NCBI RefSeq assembly: GCF_015234355.1
Contig: NZ_JADGMV010000004.1
Coordinates: forward strand, 267,390 to 331,389
Direction: 5' to 3'
DNA from: Psychrobacter sp. NG25
Lineage (GTDB): Bacteria; Pseudomonadota; Gammaproteobacteria; Pseudomonadales; Moraxellaceae
DNA length: 64,000 nt
Both the position numbers and the translations under genes were made by a program. The notes under the pieces are model-generated. The model worked only from the letters and a program-made list of their open reading frames with translations. It ran no database searches and was not told where the DNA came from. The stretch's first letter is position 1, and each line of letters opens with the position of its first letter. Below, piece after piece: positions 43,504 to 52,501 of the stretch.

Positions 43504-44136
43504 ATGACAATGACTAAGCGAAAAGCCCGACGAGGGCGTCCACCCAATATTGAACGAGAGTTTACGGATACCCGTGAAGCTCTGTTGAGATCTGGGATGG
43601 AGATGCTGACAGAGCAAGGCTTTGCGACCACTGGTATCGATGCCATACTCAAACGTATCAATGTGCCTAAAGGTTCCTTCTACAATTACTTCAAAAACAA
43701 AGAAGCATTTGGACAGGAAGTGTTGCAGCAATATGCGTTGTATTTTGCTCGCAAGCTAGATCATTGTCTTTTGAATGATCAAGTGTCTCCTATGCAGCGT
43801 ATTAATGATTTCGTTGAGGATGCTAAGTCGGGAATGATTAAGCATGAATTTCGTCGTGGCTGTTTGGTAGGCAACTTAGGCCAAGAGATTGTCGTGTTGC
43901 CTGACAGTTTTCGTTGTGAGTTGGAAAACATACTGCTTGATTGGCAGCAGCGTTTAGCAGCTTGCTTGCGTCTTGCAGTACAACAAGAACAAATGCATTC
44001 TAATAGTGATTGTGATGAGCTTGCTGCTTTCTTTTGGATTGGTTGGGAAGGTGCGGTTTTGCGTGCTAAGTTGGTACAAGACGTCAGTCCGTTAGATACT
44101 TTTTTCCGAGGTTTTGTAGCAGGGATACAGAAGTAA
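43504..44136 (+). CDS. acuR: AcuR-like TetR family regulator
   Basis: 210 residues. It has a basic N-terminal arm (KRKARRGRPPN) and a helix-turn-helix in GIDAILKRINVPKGSFYNYF, then a C domain with the AcuR/NemR-type block RRGCLVGNLGQE. In Rhodobacter AcuR represses DMSP/acrylate genes including acuI. Here it is immediately upstream of acuI, with related operators before both genes, so autoregulation and control of acuI are likely. The ATG is the first of two close in-frame starts (43504, 43510). There is no RBS, consistent with the leaderless prediction. Confidence 0.82.
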   Translation: MTMTKRKARRGRPPNIEREFTDTREALLRSGMEMLTEQGFATTGIDAILKRINVPKGSFYNYFKNKEAFGQEVLQQYALYFARKLDHCLLNDQVSPMQRINDFVEDAKSGMIKHEFRRGCLVGNLGQEIVVLPDSFRCELENILLDWQQRLAACLRLAVQQEQMHSNSDCDELAAFFWIGWEGAVLRAKLVQDVSPLDTFFRGFVAGIQK

Positions 44137-44152
44137 TTTTTTTATCTATACT

Positions 44153-44171
44153 TTTAGACGACCGGTCTAAA
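44153..44171 (+). promoter_or_regulatory. AcuR-type operator 2, before acuI
   Basis: TTTAGACGACCGGTCTAAA, arms TTTAGAC and GTCTAAA. Aligns with the operators at 43476-43494 and 44188-44206. Confidence 0.65.
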
Positions 44172-44187
44172 TTATTTTTTATTTATT

Positions 44188-44206
44188 TATAGACGATTGG
44201 TCTAAA
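44188..44206 (+). promoter_or_regulatory. AcuR-type operator 3, before acuI
   Basis: TATAGACGATTGGTCTAAA, starting 35 bp after operator 2 and ending next to the AGGAG ribosome site (44208-44212) of acuI. Confidence 0.65.
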
Positions 44207-44217
44207 TAGGAGCTGTT

Positions 44218-45201
44218 ATGTTTAAAGCAATATTAATTGAAAAAAATGACGATGTTTATCAGTCTAGTCTGACTGAAATACAGGACACGCAATTACCAGA
44301 AGGAGATGTCACGGTTCGTGTGGCATTTAGCACGCTTAATTACAAGGATGGATTAGCCATTACTGGCCGTAGTCCTGTGGTACGTCAATTTCCAATGGTT
44401 CCAGGAATTGATTTAGCGGGCACTGTCGAAACGAGCAATCATCCTCGCTACAAAACTGGCGACAAGGTGTTATTGAATGGTTGGAGCGTGGGCGAGAAGT
44501 ATTGGGGTGGTCTATCACAGAAAGCCAGATTGAATGGTGACTGGCTTATCCCGCTCCCTGAGTCGATGACTGAACGTCAGGCGATGGCGATAGGTACAGC
44601 AGGATATACCGCGATGCTTTGTCTAATCGCATTGGAGCGTCATGGACTGACACCAGAGCGTGGTGAAGTGTTGGTGACGGGTGCTAATGGCGGCGTGGGT
44701 AGCTTTGCCATCGCACTTTTGGCAAACCAAGGTTACTCTGTCACAGCCTCTACGGGTCGTCTAGAGGAGTCGGAGTACTTAAAAAGCCTTGGTGCAACGA
44801 CTATCATTGATCGTGCCGAACTGAGTAGTCCGGGCCGCGCACTTGGTAAAGAAAGATGGGCCGCTGCAATCGATTCTGTTGGCAGTCATACGCTTGCCAA
44901 TGTTTGTGCCAGTATATGTGAAGATGGTGTAGTCGCTACTTGTGGATTGGCTCAAGGCATGGATTTCCCTGCTACTGTTGCGCCTTTTATTTTGCGCGGA
45001 GTGAGTTTGCTTGGTATCAATAGTGTGACGCGACCTTATGATGAGCGTATAGAGGCATGGAAACGCTTGAGTACGAGTCTGGATATGACACAGTTGGATG
45101 CAATCACGAGAGAGATTGGTCTAAGCGAAGTTATTCCGACAGCAAGTGAGTTATTGGATGGAAAAATTCGTGGTCGAATAGTCGTTGATGTAAATCGTTA
45201 A
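44218..45201 (+). CDS. acuI: Acrylyl-CoA reductase (NADPH), AcuI/YhdH family
   Basis: 327 residues, medium-chain dehydrogenase fold. It shows FSTLNYKDGLAITGRSPVVR, the domain block MVPGIDLAGTVE and the nucleotide motif TGANGGVGSFAIALL, all typical of the AcuI/YhdH branch. AcuI reduces toxic acryloyl-CoA to propionyl-CoA. Two operators and AGGAG lie directly upstream, and the preceding gene is an AcuR-like regulator 81 bp away. No DMSP lyase, acuK or acuN gene is in this window, so the source of acryloyl-CoA is not shown. Confidence 0.9.
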   Translation: MFKAILIEKNDDVYQSSLTEIQDTQLPEGDVTVRVAFSTLNYKDGLAITGRSPVVRQFPMVPGIDLAGTVETSNHPRYKTGDKVLLNGWSVGEKYWGGLSQKARLNGDWLIPLPESMTERQAMAIGTAGYTAMLCLIALERHGLTPERGEVLVTGANGGVGSFAIALLANQGYSVTASTGRLEESEYLKSLGATTIIDRAELSSPGRALGKERWAAAIDSVGSHTLANVCASICEDGVVATCGLAQGMDFPATVAPFILRGVSLLGINSVTRPYDERIEAWKRLSTSLDMTQLDAITREIGLSEVIPTASELLDGKIRGRIVVDVNR

Positions 45202-45608
45202 GACATAGGTGATATGCTTAATGCTTTAACACTAGCGTTTCCATACTAATACTTAGCTTCGTACTAGCATGTGAACAAGTGACGTATAGAAATACCGAAA
45301 GCTGAGTGTTTAAAGTGAAAAACAATTATTCACAAACAGGCACACACATCGGTATTTATTTTTTATCATTTAATATGCTATCATTATTGCGTTGTCTATC
45401 GTGGGTTTAACAGTTTTGTCATCACCGACTATTCTTGTAATAGCAGTGGTGTGCAAACCTTGCAACTTCCAGCACGATATAAAAGAACTCTGGTAAAGCG
45501 CATGAGCCTGTACTCCGACATCCTCATTTGTGCCTGATTTTATTTGCCCATATGGGCTTATATCATACTTTTTTGTCGGAGTTACAGGAGTCTAAGGTGT
45601 TTAATCTC
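45202..45608. other. Long leader region before an unknown gene
   Basis: 407 bp without a convincing open frame. It contains a paired structure (45512-45582), described separately. No repeat or terminator was seen elsewhere. Confidence 0.5.
45512..45582 (+). ncRNA. Candidate structured leader
   Basis: Outer arms ACTCCGACA (45512-45520) and TGTCGGAGT (45574-45582) are perfect 9 bp complements. They enclose the palindrome GCCCATATGGGC (45546-45557), which can form a small hairpin. The structure ends about 26 nt before the ATG at 45609, just before AGGAG and AAGGTG. It could be a cis-acting regulatory RNA or simply a chance fold. Confidence 0.4.
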
Positions 45609-46241
45609 ATGAGCCACGTTGCTAACCAATCCAAATATACTCGTCGTTATCATCCACATCATCTTTTAGCGCAATACGTGATCAATCAAATAGACACGCT
45701 TGAGCTGCGTTCGCAAGATATTATCAAAAAGATGGGTTATCCGCTAAAGCATACCATTCCTGCGTGTGAGCGCCTGCGTCATGTATTGTCGAGCAAGTTC
45801 CTTGGGCTTGATGGCAGCTATATTGATAAATATTTTACCGCTGACGAATTTTTAGCGACGCTATTTTCAGTGCTCGATATACCTTACGAACCCTTTGCAG
45901 ATGATATTGCTCAAATCAAACACGACTTAGTTAACCCTCCAAAGTCTTTATGTACATATAGTTTAAGAGCAGAGATAGATTTTGAGTTTGTGGATGCGAA
46001 TTGGATGGTTCGTTGCGGAGTATCGCGTTTGGCTCATATATGTCTACCTAATGATTTTGTTGAAATGAATAAAGCAAAACGCACCTCGATCGTAAAAGAC
46101 GCTATCTATGATCATTATCAGCAGTATGTGAGTGGTTTGCCTTATGATGGTGTGATCAAGGGCTATCAACTAATTGCTGAGCAGAATAATGAAGTGATTG
46201 ATACCATAGCGTATGGATTACCAAAATCTAGCAACGTCTGA
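45609..46241 (+). CDS. Hypothetical protein with helix-turn-helix-like N terminus
   Basis: 210 residues from ATG 45609, which has AAGGTG 9 nt upstream; the longer frame to 45528 would begin within the structured leader. The N-terminal part SQDIIKKMGYPLKHTIPACE then RLRHVLSSKF looks like a small helical DNA-binding or interaction domain. I know no family for the rest, which is mixed alpha/beta with scattered Cys. No membrane segment or signal. It is followed by a strong terminator. Confidence 0.55.
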   Translation: MSHVANQSKYTRRYHPHHLLAQYVINQIDTLELRSQDIIKKMGYPLKHTIPACERLRHVLSSKFLGLDGSYIDKYFTADEFLATLFSVLDIPYEPFADDIAQIKHDLVNPPKSLCTYSLRAEIDFEFVDANWMVRCGVSRLAHICLPNDFVEMNKAKRTSIVKDAIYDHYQQYVSGLPYDGVIKGYQLIAEQNNEVIDTIAYGLPKSSNV

Positions 46242-46305
46242 ATACAAAGGCTTCTATAGAATTAATGATTTAACATCTTAACGATTAGCAAGTATTAGAT
46301 GTTGT

Positions 46306-46343
46306 AAAAAAAGTCCCTATTCAAATGAATAGGGACTTTTTTT
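46306..46343. terminator. Bidirectional terminator between converging genes
   Basis: AAAAAAAGTCCCTATTC pairs with GAATAGGGACTTTTTTT around a 4 nt loop. The symmetry, with A run then T run, suits both the plus-strand gene ending at 46241 and the minus-strand receptor ending at 46382. Confidence 0.88.
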
Positions 46344-46381
46344 GGTCTACATTATCTATATGACATAAACTGGCCTGTCAC

Positions 46382-48667
46382 TTAAAAACGATGGGTATAG
46401 CCAACCGTATAAGTACGTCCTAGACCTTTGTAATCAAATGCTGATGCAGGTGCGTAGCTACCATAATATATCTGCGCTTGTTGCCCCCAAACGGTGGTGT
46501 AATCTTTGTCCAATAGGTTTTGAACGCCCAGACTAAACTCGCCTGAAGGCAAGAAGTATGTGTAATCTAGATCAACCGTGGTATAGCCATCTAGCTCTTG
46601 AGTAGAGTCGCTACTTGAATCGTAACCTGAGACGTCACGCATCATATTTGCTTGTAGCTTAAGCGCTTGATTGTCATCTTCCCAGCGTGTCCACAGAGCG
46701 TATTTGGCTGGGCTGGTGTCAGTCACGACAGTGTCTTCGTAGCTACCATCAACCTGCGTCTCGCTTTTAACCCAATGTGCCAGTGCGCCGATGCTCACAT
46801 TGTCATTAATCGCATAGTCACCTTTTGCTTCAACACCATACACACGTTTTTTATTATCACTTTGAGTGATCAGCAGTGTGCTGCGATCATAGTCAATACT
46901 GCCATCCGATAGGCTATAGTAACCAGTCAGCTGACCCGTCAAATTGTTATGATTAAACGACGTGCCTAACTCGTAGCTATCAGTTTTGATGCCATCAAGT
47001 TCAGTACCTGAAACATTAGAGCCATTAACAAGCTCATAATAGTTTGCTGCATTTTTTGCATAGATGCCTTGACCATAAAACTTTGCAGGATCAGGCAACT
47101 CAAAGCCTTGCGAGAAGTTCGCAAAATAGCGTAGGTTGCTGTTAGGTTTATAATTAAGCCCCAAGTTAAATAGGCTAACATTATAGTCAGTGCTACCGCC
47201 AGGGATCGCGTCACCACCAGTGGCATTGCCTAAAGCAATATCAGTCTGTACTGTGCTAGAGACAAAATCATCGATTTTATTGTTTAGGTGTTGGTAGCGC
47301 ATACCAGCTGTCGCGCTTAGCTTATTGGTTAGCTCATAATCACCTTGAATGAAACCAGCGATAGAATTTACCTCAGTGCCAGGGTAGCGTCCAACGGTGG
47401 CAAACTCATCATTGACCAGACCACCAGTAGCAATGCTCGTACCCTGATTAAATATCATTTTATTACTGTCAAGTTTGTCTTGATAGCCATCGATACCATA
47501 GGTTAATTTGAGCTTGTCAGTCCAATCCTTGCTTAGTGCGACACGTGCTGAAGTTACGTCAGTTGACTGCTCTGAAGCGGCAAAGTAAGTGCCATAGATG
47601 AATGGAATAAAGCTGAGCTCTTCAGTGCGATGTGAGAGCTGAGCATATACTTCATGACCGAATAGCTCAGTATTGTGGTAATTGGCATTGTATTGCTGAC
47701 GTTCCGTACTGGCCTGACGATCACTCTCAAAACCTTCACTAATCTCGGCACCGAATGGATAAGTGGTTAGATCATACTGAATACCGTAATCCGTATCCTG
47801 CTCACTATTATAGTACTGTGCTGACAAGTCTAAGGTTTGCTTTTCATCAATCTGTAGTTGTGTACTGGTCAAGATATCAATGGTCTCATTGTCTTGCAAC
47901 GAACCCTGAGTGGTATCAGGAACCAGCATTTTACCACTGCCATCAAAGAAAGAGCCGGTCTGTTCATAAGTGACGGCTAGCTTACTTTTGATATTTTCTG
48001 TACCACCGCCGATTGAGGCATGACCTTTGTAAGAGATATCATCCTCATCCTGAAAGCCGGAAGTTGCTTGTATAGAAGTGGTGATTTGTGGTTCACCAGC
48101 TTGTGCTTTTTTGGTCTTGATATTGATAATACCACCGGTTGCGCCACCACCATAGACTGCCGATGCACCAGACAATACTTCGATACTCTCGATATTTTCC
48201 ATGCTAATCGAGTCTAGATAACGACTGATAGCACGTGATGAATTGAGTGATACACCATCAATCATTACTTGCATACTACGCCCACGCAAGTTTTGACCTG
48301 CGCTCGTACGACCGCCGCTACCCAAATCGAGGGAGGGTACTTCTTGAGCGATAAAGTCGCCTAAACGCTTACCCGTACGTGCCGCTTCATCGACTTTGTA
48401 CTCATCAATATACCAGACAGTCGCTGGAATATCAGAGATGGCTTTTGGTGTTTGGTTGGCAACCACCACGATAGGATCAAGCGTGACACTTGGCTGAGCA
48501 CTTTGGTCGGTATCAATCGTTGTGTCAGCAAATGCTGGACTGAATTGCAATAGTGTCCCTACAGCTAGAACCATAGGTGCTTTTTTTGAGGTCTGTAGGG
48601 TGGTTAGAATGGCGCTATACAAACGAGAGTAGGGCAAAGTACGAGATAAAGTATGGCGCTTAGACAT
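46382..48667 (-). CDS. TonB-dependent receptor, probable ferric-siderophore type
   Basis: 761 residues. A signal peptide (cleavage near FAD at about residue 48) is followed by a TonB-box-like region (LDPIVVVANQ), a plug domain with NLRGRSMQVMIDGVSLNSS and YGGGATGGIINIKTKK, and a long C-terminal beta-barrel that ends in the outer-membrane pattern TYTVGYTHRF. It transports an iron chelate across the outer membrane with TonB energy. A candidate Fur box lies just upstream, which favours an iron role over cobalamin or sugar. The ligand is unknown and no biosynthesis or periplasmic-binding genes are adjacent. Confidence 0.9.
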   Translation of the reverse strand: MSKRHTLSRTLPYSRLYSAILTTLQTSKKAPMVLAVGTLLQFSPAFADTTIDTDQSAQPSVTLDPIVVVANQTPKAISDIPATVWYIDEYKVDEAARTGKRLGDFIAQEVPSLDLGSGGRTSAGQNLRGRSMQVMIDGVSLNSSRAISRYLDSISMENIESIEVLSGASAVYGGGATGGIINIKTKKAQAGEPQITTSIQATSGFQDEDDISYKGHASIGGGTENIKSKLAVTYEQTGSFFDGSGKMLVPDTTQGSLQDNETIDILTSTQLQIDEKQTLDLSAQYYNSEQDTDYGIQYDLTTYPFGAEISEGFESDRQASTERQQYNANYHNTELFGHEVYAQLSHRTEELSFIPFIYGTYFAASEQSTDVTSARVALSKDWTDKLKLTYGIDGYQDKLDSNKMIFNQGTSIATGGLVNDEFATVGRYPGTEVNSIAGFIQGDYELTNKLSATAGMRYQHLNNKIDDFVSSTVQTDIALGNATGGDAIPGGSTDYNVSLFNLGLNYKPNSNLRYFANFSQGFELPDPAKFYGQGIYAKNAANYYELVNGSNVSGTELDGIKTDSYELGTSFNHNNLTGQLTGYYSLSDGSIDYDRSTLLITQSDNKKRVYGVEAKGDYAINDNVSIGALAHWVKSETQVDGSYEDTVVTDTSPAKYALWTRWEDDNQALKLQANMMRDVSGYDSSSDSTQELDGYTTVDLDYTYFLPSGEFSLGVQNLLDKDYTTVWGQQAQIYYGSYAPASAFDYKGLGRTYTVGYTHRF

Positions 48668-48688
48668 AATGATGGAACCGTAGTGTAA

Positions 48689-48707
48689 ATGATAATTGTT
48701 AATGATA
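48689..48707 (-). promoter_or_regulatory. Candidate Fur box before the TonB receptor
   Basis: ATGATAATTGTTAATGATA resembles the Fur consensus (GATAAT hexamers) but with several mismatches. It ends about 20 bp upstream of the receptor ATG. Confidence 0.5.
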
Positions 48708-48847
48708 CCTTTATCATCTAAATATGTCTATAGGTTATGGTTTGGTAAATAGAACTGACCGAATATGTCTTAGAAGACGATGAATATGATAAATATGTAA
48801 CCAATGGAAGAGAATAGCTATTGAAAATAGTCTCAGACACACACAGA

Positions 48848-48882
48848 AAAACCGTCTGATGCTCTTTGCATTAGACGGTTTT
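48848..48882 (-). terminator. Hairpin after estA-like gene
   Basis: AAAACCGTCTGATGC (48848-48862) and GCATTAGACGGTTTT (48868-48882) pair with one imperfect position, 60 bp past the stop of the gene at 48943. Confidence 0.7.
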
Positions 48883-48942
48883 ATAAGATTTTCAATGCAG
48901 CGATTTTACACTCTATACTTTAGGCTTTGATGAGAGAGCTAT

Positions 48943-50817
48943 TTAAAATGCGCCGCTAAGCCCAACAAACAAACTCGTTGATTTATCATCATCACCTTGT
49001 GAATGCGTAACACCTGCATTGGCACTCAGTTGACCAAAGTTCTTAGATAGCCCAAGTGTCATTGCAAAGTTGTCATCGTCAGTTTGTGCCATTGGTGTGC
49101 TAAAGCTAATGTTAGACAATGTGTTTAGGCGTGCTGTTACGGCTTCACGATTGTCACTTAGCTGCTTTTGATAATGGATATCACCGAACACGTTTAGTTT
49201 TTCCATGACATTATGATTGGCTTTGACCCCAAGCTTGCCATAAGTAGTTGTGTATTTTTGCTCATCGAACTGCATGGCGATGCCAGAGTTTTCTTGTTCT
49301 TCAAGCTCACTAATCTTTACACGGCTAGCAGTTGCACCGATATATGGAGTGATAGCAACGCTGCTTACTTGCATTGGGTAGCCGGCCTGTACGTTGGCAT
49401 AAAAACGTTTGCCATCAGCATTTGATTTAAATTCTTGCTTATAGCTGCCGAGCGTGACGGCGCGTGTGACATCCACATCCATATTGCCAAAACCCACAGC
49501 ACCATTAATTTGTACGCCACCAAAATTGTCTAGCGTATTGCTATGATAGACACCAAACCCTACTTCATCTAATTCAATATTGCTTAAACCCGTAGCGACA
49601 CCTGAGTTATCAAATTCTTTTTGAGTAATGTTGCCATATAAGCCAGTGACTGCGTTTGCTGAATTGGGATGAGCAAAGTCTACGCCGAATAGTACTTGTG
49701 TATTGTTATCACTATCAAACCCTGCGATGTCTTGATCTTCAAATTCACCTACCGCCCATAACGTACGGTCAGGCTTTTGCTCACTGCTTTGGATTTGGTT
49801 GACGTGAGATTGTAAGCGCTCATTGGTTGCTAGTCCTGTGGTAGTTGCAATATGTGGCAGGACACCGATTAGGCTAGGCGCAGTGACAACAGCATTTGCA
49901 TAGTCAGCAATCATTTGATGCGCACTACCGGTCGGATGTATGCCATCCGCAAAAAAGTAGGTTTCGTTGGCATCTGGAGTGACTAAGTCGCTTGATCCAC
50001 AAGTGAGGGAGCTGTCTGTATTACAAGCAGGTGTCGTGATATTAGTAAAGCCGTAGGCGGTAGGGTTGTCTGCGACTTCTTGCAATAAGCTAAACATATC
50101 TAACGGTATGATATTAGCCCCAGTATTTGCCACACCACTGAGCATAAATTGATTATATAGACTGGTTACACCAGTACTTTGCGCTTGTGCTACAGCTCCT
50201 TGCTCGATAGCTCTAGGTGTTAGACCGATATCAGGAATATTGGGTACTAAAATATAATTTGCACCATTGTCTTTTAGTGTATTGATGGTGTCGACCTGAC
50301 TAGCCACTGCGCCAAGTATCGTGGTTTGGGCATTATCAGGATCTGTAGCCGCAGCAAGTAGGTCGTTTGCACCTGCCCAAACAACATATAGTCCATTAGG
50401 ATCTACTTTGTTATTGGCGACATAGCTATCGACTTGGCTATTGGCAGAAGCCACTGGAATGCCAAAAGCAGTGACGTCTACGCCTGCTCTTGCGCCGCCA
50501 ATGGCATAGTTATTACCCGTTTGACTACCATCATAGGTATTGGCGACAGCGGTTGTACCTAGCTGCTCAGCGAATGAGGTTGCCCATGTATTGTCAGGGT
50601 TGGTAGTGAACTGACCTGATTCCTCAAGTCCAAAAGTGCCTTGGGTAAGTGGACTGAAGTATCCACCATCCGTCAAACTGTCACCAAAAAACGTCACGCT
50701 ACTATAGTCATTAGCATGAGCGAGTCCGGCCGTACATAGTGTAATGGCTAGTATGCTCTGAGTAAGGGTTTTTAGAGTAGGGCGTTCAATAACAGCACGA
50801 GGTGTATGATGAGACAT
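48943..50817 (-). CDS. estA: EstA-like autotransporter GDSL esterase/lipase
   Basis: 624 residues. A signal peptide ends near residue 35 (GLAHA). The passenger is a GDSL hydrolase: catalytic Ser47 in FFGDSLTDGG, the Gly/Asn block YVVWAGANDL (about 144-153) and the Asp291/His294 pair in DGIHPTGSAH. The last 270 or so residues are an autotransporter beta-barrel ending in Phe (FVGLSGAF). P. aeruginosa EstA (646 residues) has the same layout and displays an esterase on the outer membrane. Length and all catalytic residues agree. Confidence 0.92.
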   Translation of the reverse strand: MSHHTPRAVIERPTLKTLTQSILAITLCTAGLAHANDYSSVTFFGDSLTDGGYFSPLTQGTFGLEESGQFTTNPDNTWATSFAEQLGTTAVANTYDGSQTGNNYAIGGARAGVDVTAFGIPVASANSQVDSYVANNKVDPNGLYVVWAGANDLLAAATDPDNAQTTILGAVASQVDTINTLKDNGANYILVPNIPDIGLTPRAIEQGAVAQAQSTGVTSLYNQFMLSGVANTGANIIPLDMFSLLQEVADNPTAYGFTNITTPACNTDSSLTCGSSDLVTPDANETYFFADGIHPTGSAHQMIADYANAVVTAPSLIGVLPHIATTTGLATNERLQSHVNQIQSSEQKPDRTLWAVGEFEDQDIAGFDSDNNTQVLFGVDFAHPNSANAVTGLYGNITQKEFDNSGVATGLSNIELDEVGFGVYHSNTLDNFGGVQINGAVGFGNMDVDVTRAVTLGSYKQEFKSNADGKRFYANVQAGYPMQVSSVAITPYIGATASRVKISELEEQENSGIAMQFDEQKYTTTYGKLGVKANHNVMEKLNVFGDIHYQKQLSDNREAVTARLNTLSNISFSTPMAQTDDDNFAMTLGLSKNFGQLSANAGVTHSQGDDDKSTSLFVGLSGAF

Positions 50818-51203
50818 ATCGACTTCCTTGTCGTAAATATGGCGGGATTATTAATCGATTGTAACTACTTTTTAAAAACCTAGCAATCTATTTGACTGTA
50901 GAGTCCTGTCTTATTTACTGGGTCTTACTAATCTTTAGGTCAATATAATCTCAAAATTCTAAGCAATATTTAATGCCAGAGAGCTTTAAAACGTCACTCT
51001 TTAACGCTTGCTGTCATTATTAATATTGTATATTTGATTTAGTTTAAAAGAGAGTCAAGGCAACCGAGTGCAGATATATGTGTGATACTTCAAGCGAGGT
51101 TAACGCGGTCACCCTTTTATAGAGAATTGACTATAAGTAGCTGCTTTGTCGATAATGATTTATGATAAGCAGACATTATGGATTATTTATATAAAAGAAA
51201 ATC
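50818..51203. other. Intergenic gap before arfB
   Basis: 386 bp. It contains a copy of the dispersed repeat near the arfB end (about 51050-51135). The rest is AT-rich and holds the upstream region of the estA-like gene. Confidence 0.5.
51050..51135 (+). repeat. Copy of the dispersed MITE-like intergenic repeat, left end degraded
   Basis: The core from AAGGCAACCGAGTG (51057) to GAGGTTAACGC (51106) matches the copy at 14645-14757 at 44 of 50 bases. The right end TTTTATAGAGAATTGACTATA (to 51135) is intact. It ends 68 bp before the arfB start. Confidence 0.7.
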
Positions 51204-51617
51204 ATGATTTTCATTAGCAATACCATCCGGCTCAATGACCACGAAGTAGATATTAGCGCCATACGTGCGCAAGGTGCTGGCGGGCAAAACGTCAACAAAG
51301 TCTCTTCTGCCATTCATCTGCGTTTTGATATAACGACATCAAGTCTCAGCGCTCCGCAAAAAGAGCGTCTACTGACCAGTAATGATAACCGTATTAGTAA
51401 AGAAGGTGTGTTTGTACTAAAAGCGCAGCAATTTCGCACGCAAGAAAGAAACAAGGCAGACGCTATTGAGCGCTTGCAACAATTTATCATACAAGCCACT
51501 TCTATCAGCAAAAACCGAAAGCCTACAAGGCCTAGTAGAAATGCCAAGCGTAAACGTGTAGATAAAAAAACCCAGCGAGGTAAGACCAAGGCGCTGCGAG
51601 GTAAGGTAGACTTTTAA
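51204..51617 (+). CDS. arfB: Ribosome-rescue peptidyl-tRNA hydrolase ArfB (YaeJ)
   Basis: 137 residues. The release-factor-like domain holds the GGQ motif in RAQGAGGQNVNKVSSAIHLR, which hydrolyses peptidyl-tRNA on stalled ribosomes. The basic C-terminal tail (KKTQRGKTKALRGK) enters the empty mRNA channel in the characterised E. coli protein. Length agrees with YaeJ (140). The short form without domains 1 and 3 of release factors rules out RF1/RF2. It lies 68 bp after a repeat copy. Confidence 0.95.
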   Translation: MIFISNTIRLNDHEVDISAIRAQGAGGQNVNKVSSAIHLRFDITTSSLSAPQKERLLTSNDNRISKEGVFVLKAQQFRTQERNKADAIERLQQFIIQATSISKNRKPTRPSRNAKRKRVDKKTQRGKTKALRGKVDF

Positions 51618-51799
51618 CCTGCTATAAATACTTATATTTTGAGCCGCATATATATCTAAAAGTGTCTGAATAAGAGACAATACGCCCATAGATTTTAAGG
51701 CACTGTGACATTGCAAATAGTCGTGCACTTATAAGCTATTACAAATAAGTAATGGCTCACACTTAACAACGTTAATCCAAATAAAAAAGGCAGTTCTGA

Positions 51800-52501
51800 A
51801 TGACCAATGATAACCCGTTTAACTTTTTACCCTTGCAGCCTATCGGTAGGAACGAGACTGATAGTGCTAATGCCTATGCTCCTGAAGACATGATTAAAAT
51901 ATACGAACAGCAGTTTCTCATTAAAGTACCTGAAGAGCAGCTGACTGAGTTTTTGCCAGCACTAAAAAGATTTTATGACATTGATAATAATACGTTAGAC
52001 ATCAGTGCTATTATTTTTGAAGCCATCGCGGAATCAAGTATTATTTACAATCACAAAATCAAAGTAGGCGACTATCAAATACTAGGTGGGTTGATAGAAG
52101 AAGCGATTGAGTATGATGAAGACAATAAAAATGAAGAAGGTGTCGAAGAAGATATCCAAGCTTACACACTAGAATGTAAACGTACTTTTTTCATCAATGA
52201 TGTAGAGATACCTTATCATTTCAATTTATTTATTTATGGTGATGGCTATTCTACGTTAACCAAAAAAGAAAGCTTGTTAGAAAAAATGTATTGGTTCGTC
52301 AGAGGTAGATTCGAAGAGCATCTGTTGGATGACGCTGAAGATAATGAAAGCTTAGAATCTATCAATGAGCAGCTAGCCAGCTTATGTATTCGTGAAATGG
52401 ATCTGTCGACTATAGATGGAATAGTCAACTATGTAGAAGACAACATCATGGATGATGCCATGGTAGAGGCACTGAACAAGTTATTAGATGATGCTGAGTA
52501 G
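51800..52501 (+). CDS. Hypothetical acidic cytosolic protein
   Basis: 233 residues, strongly acidic, with no signal or membrane segment and no family I recognise. Notable blocks are the Asp/Glu-rich centre (EYDEDNKNEEGVEEDIQAY), a Cys-containing strand (LECKRTFFINDVEIPYHFNL) and a helical end (MDDAMVEALNKLLDDAE). It sits alone between arfB and a long inverted repeat. Role unknown. Confidence 0.6.
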   Translation: MTNDNPFNFLPLQPIGRNETDSANAYAPEDMIKIYEQQFLIKVPEEQLTEFLPALKRFYDIDNNTLDISAIIFEAIAESSIIYNHKIKVGDYQILGGLIEEAIEYDEDNKNEEGVEEDIQAYTLECKRTFFINDVEIPYHFNLFIYGDGYSTLTKKESLLEKMYWFVRGRFEEHLLDDAEDNESLESINEQLASLCIREMDLSTIDGIVNYVEDNIMDDAMVEALNKLLDDAE

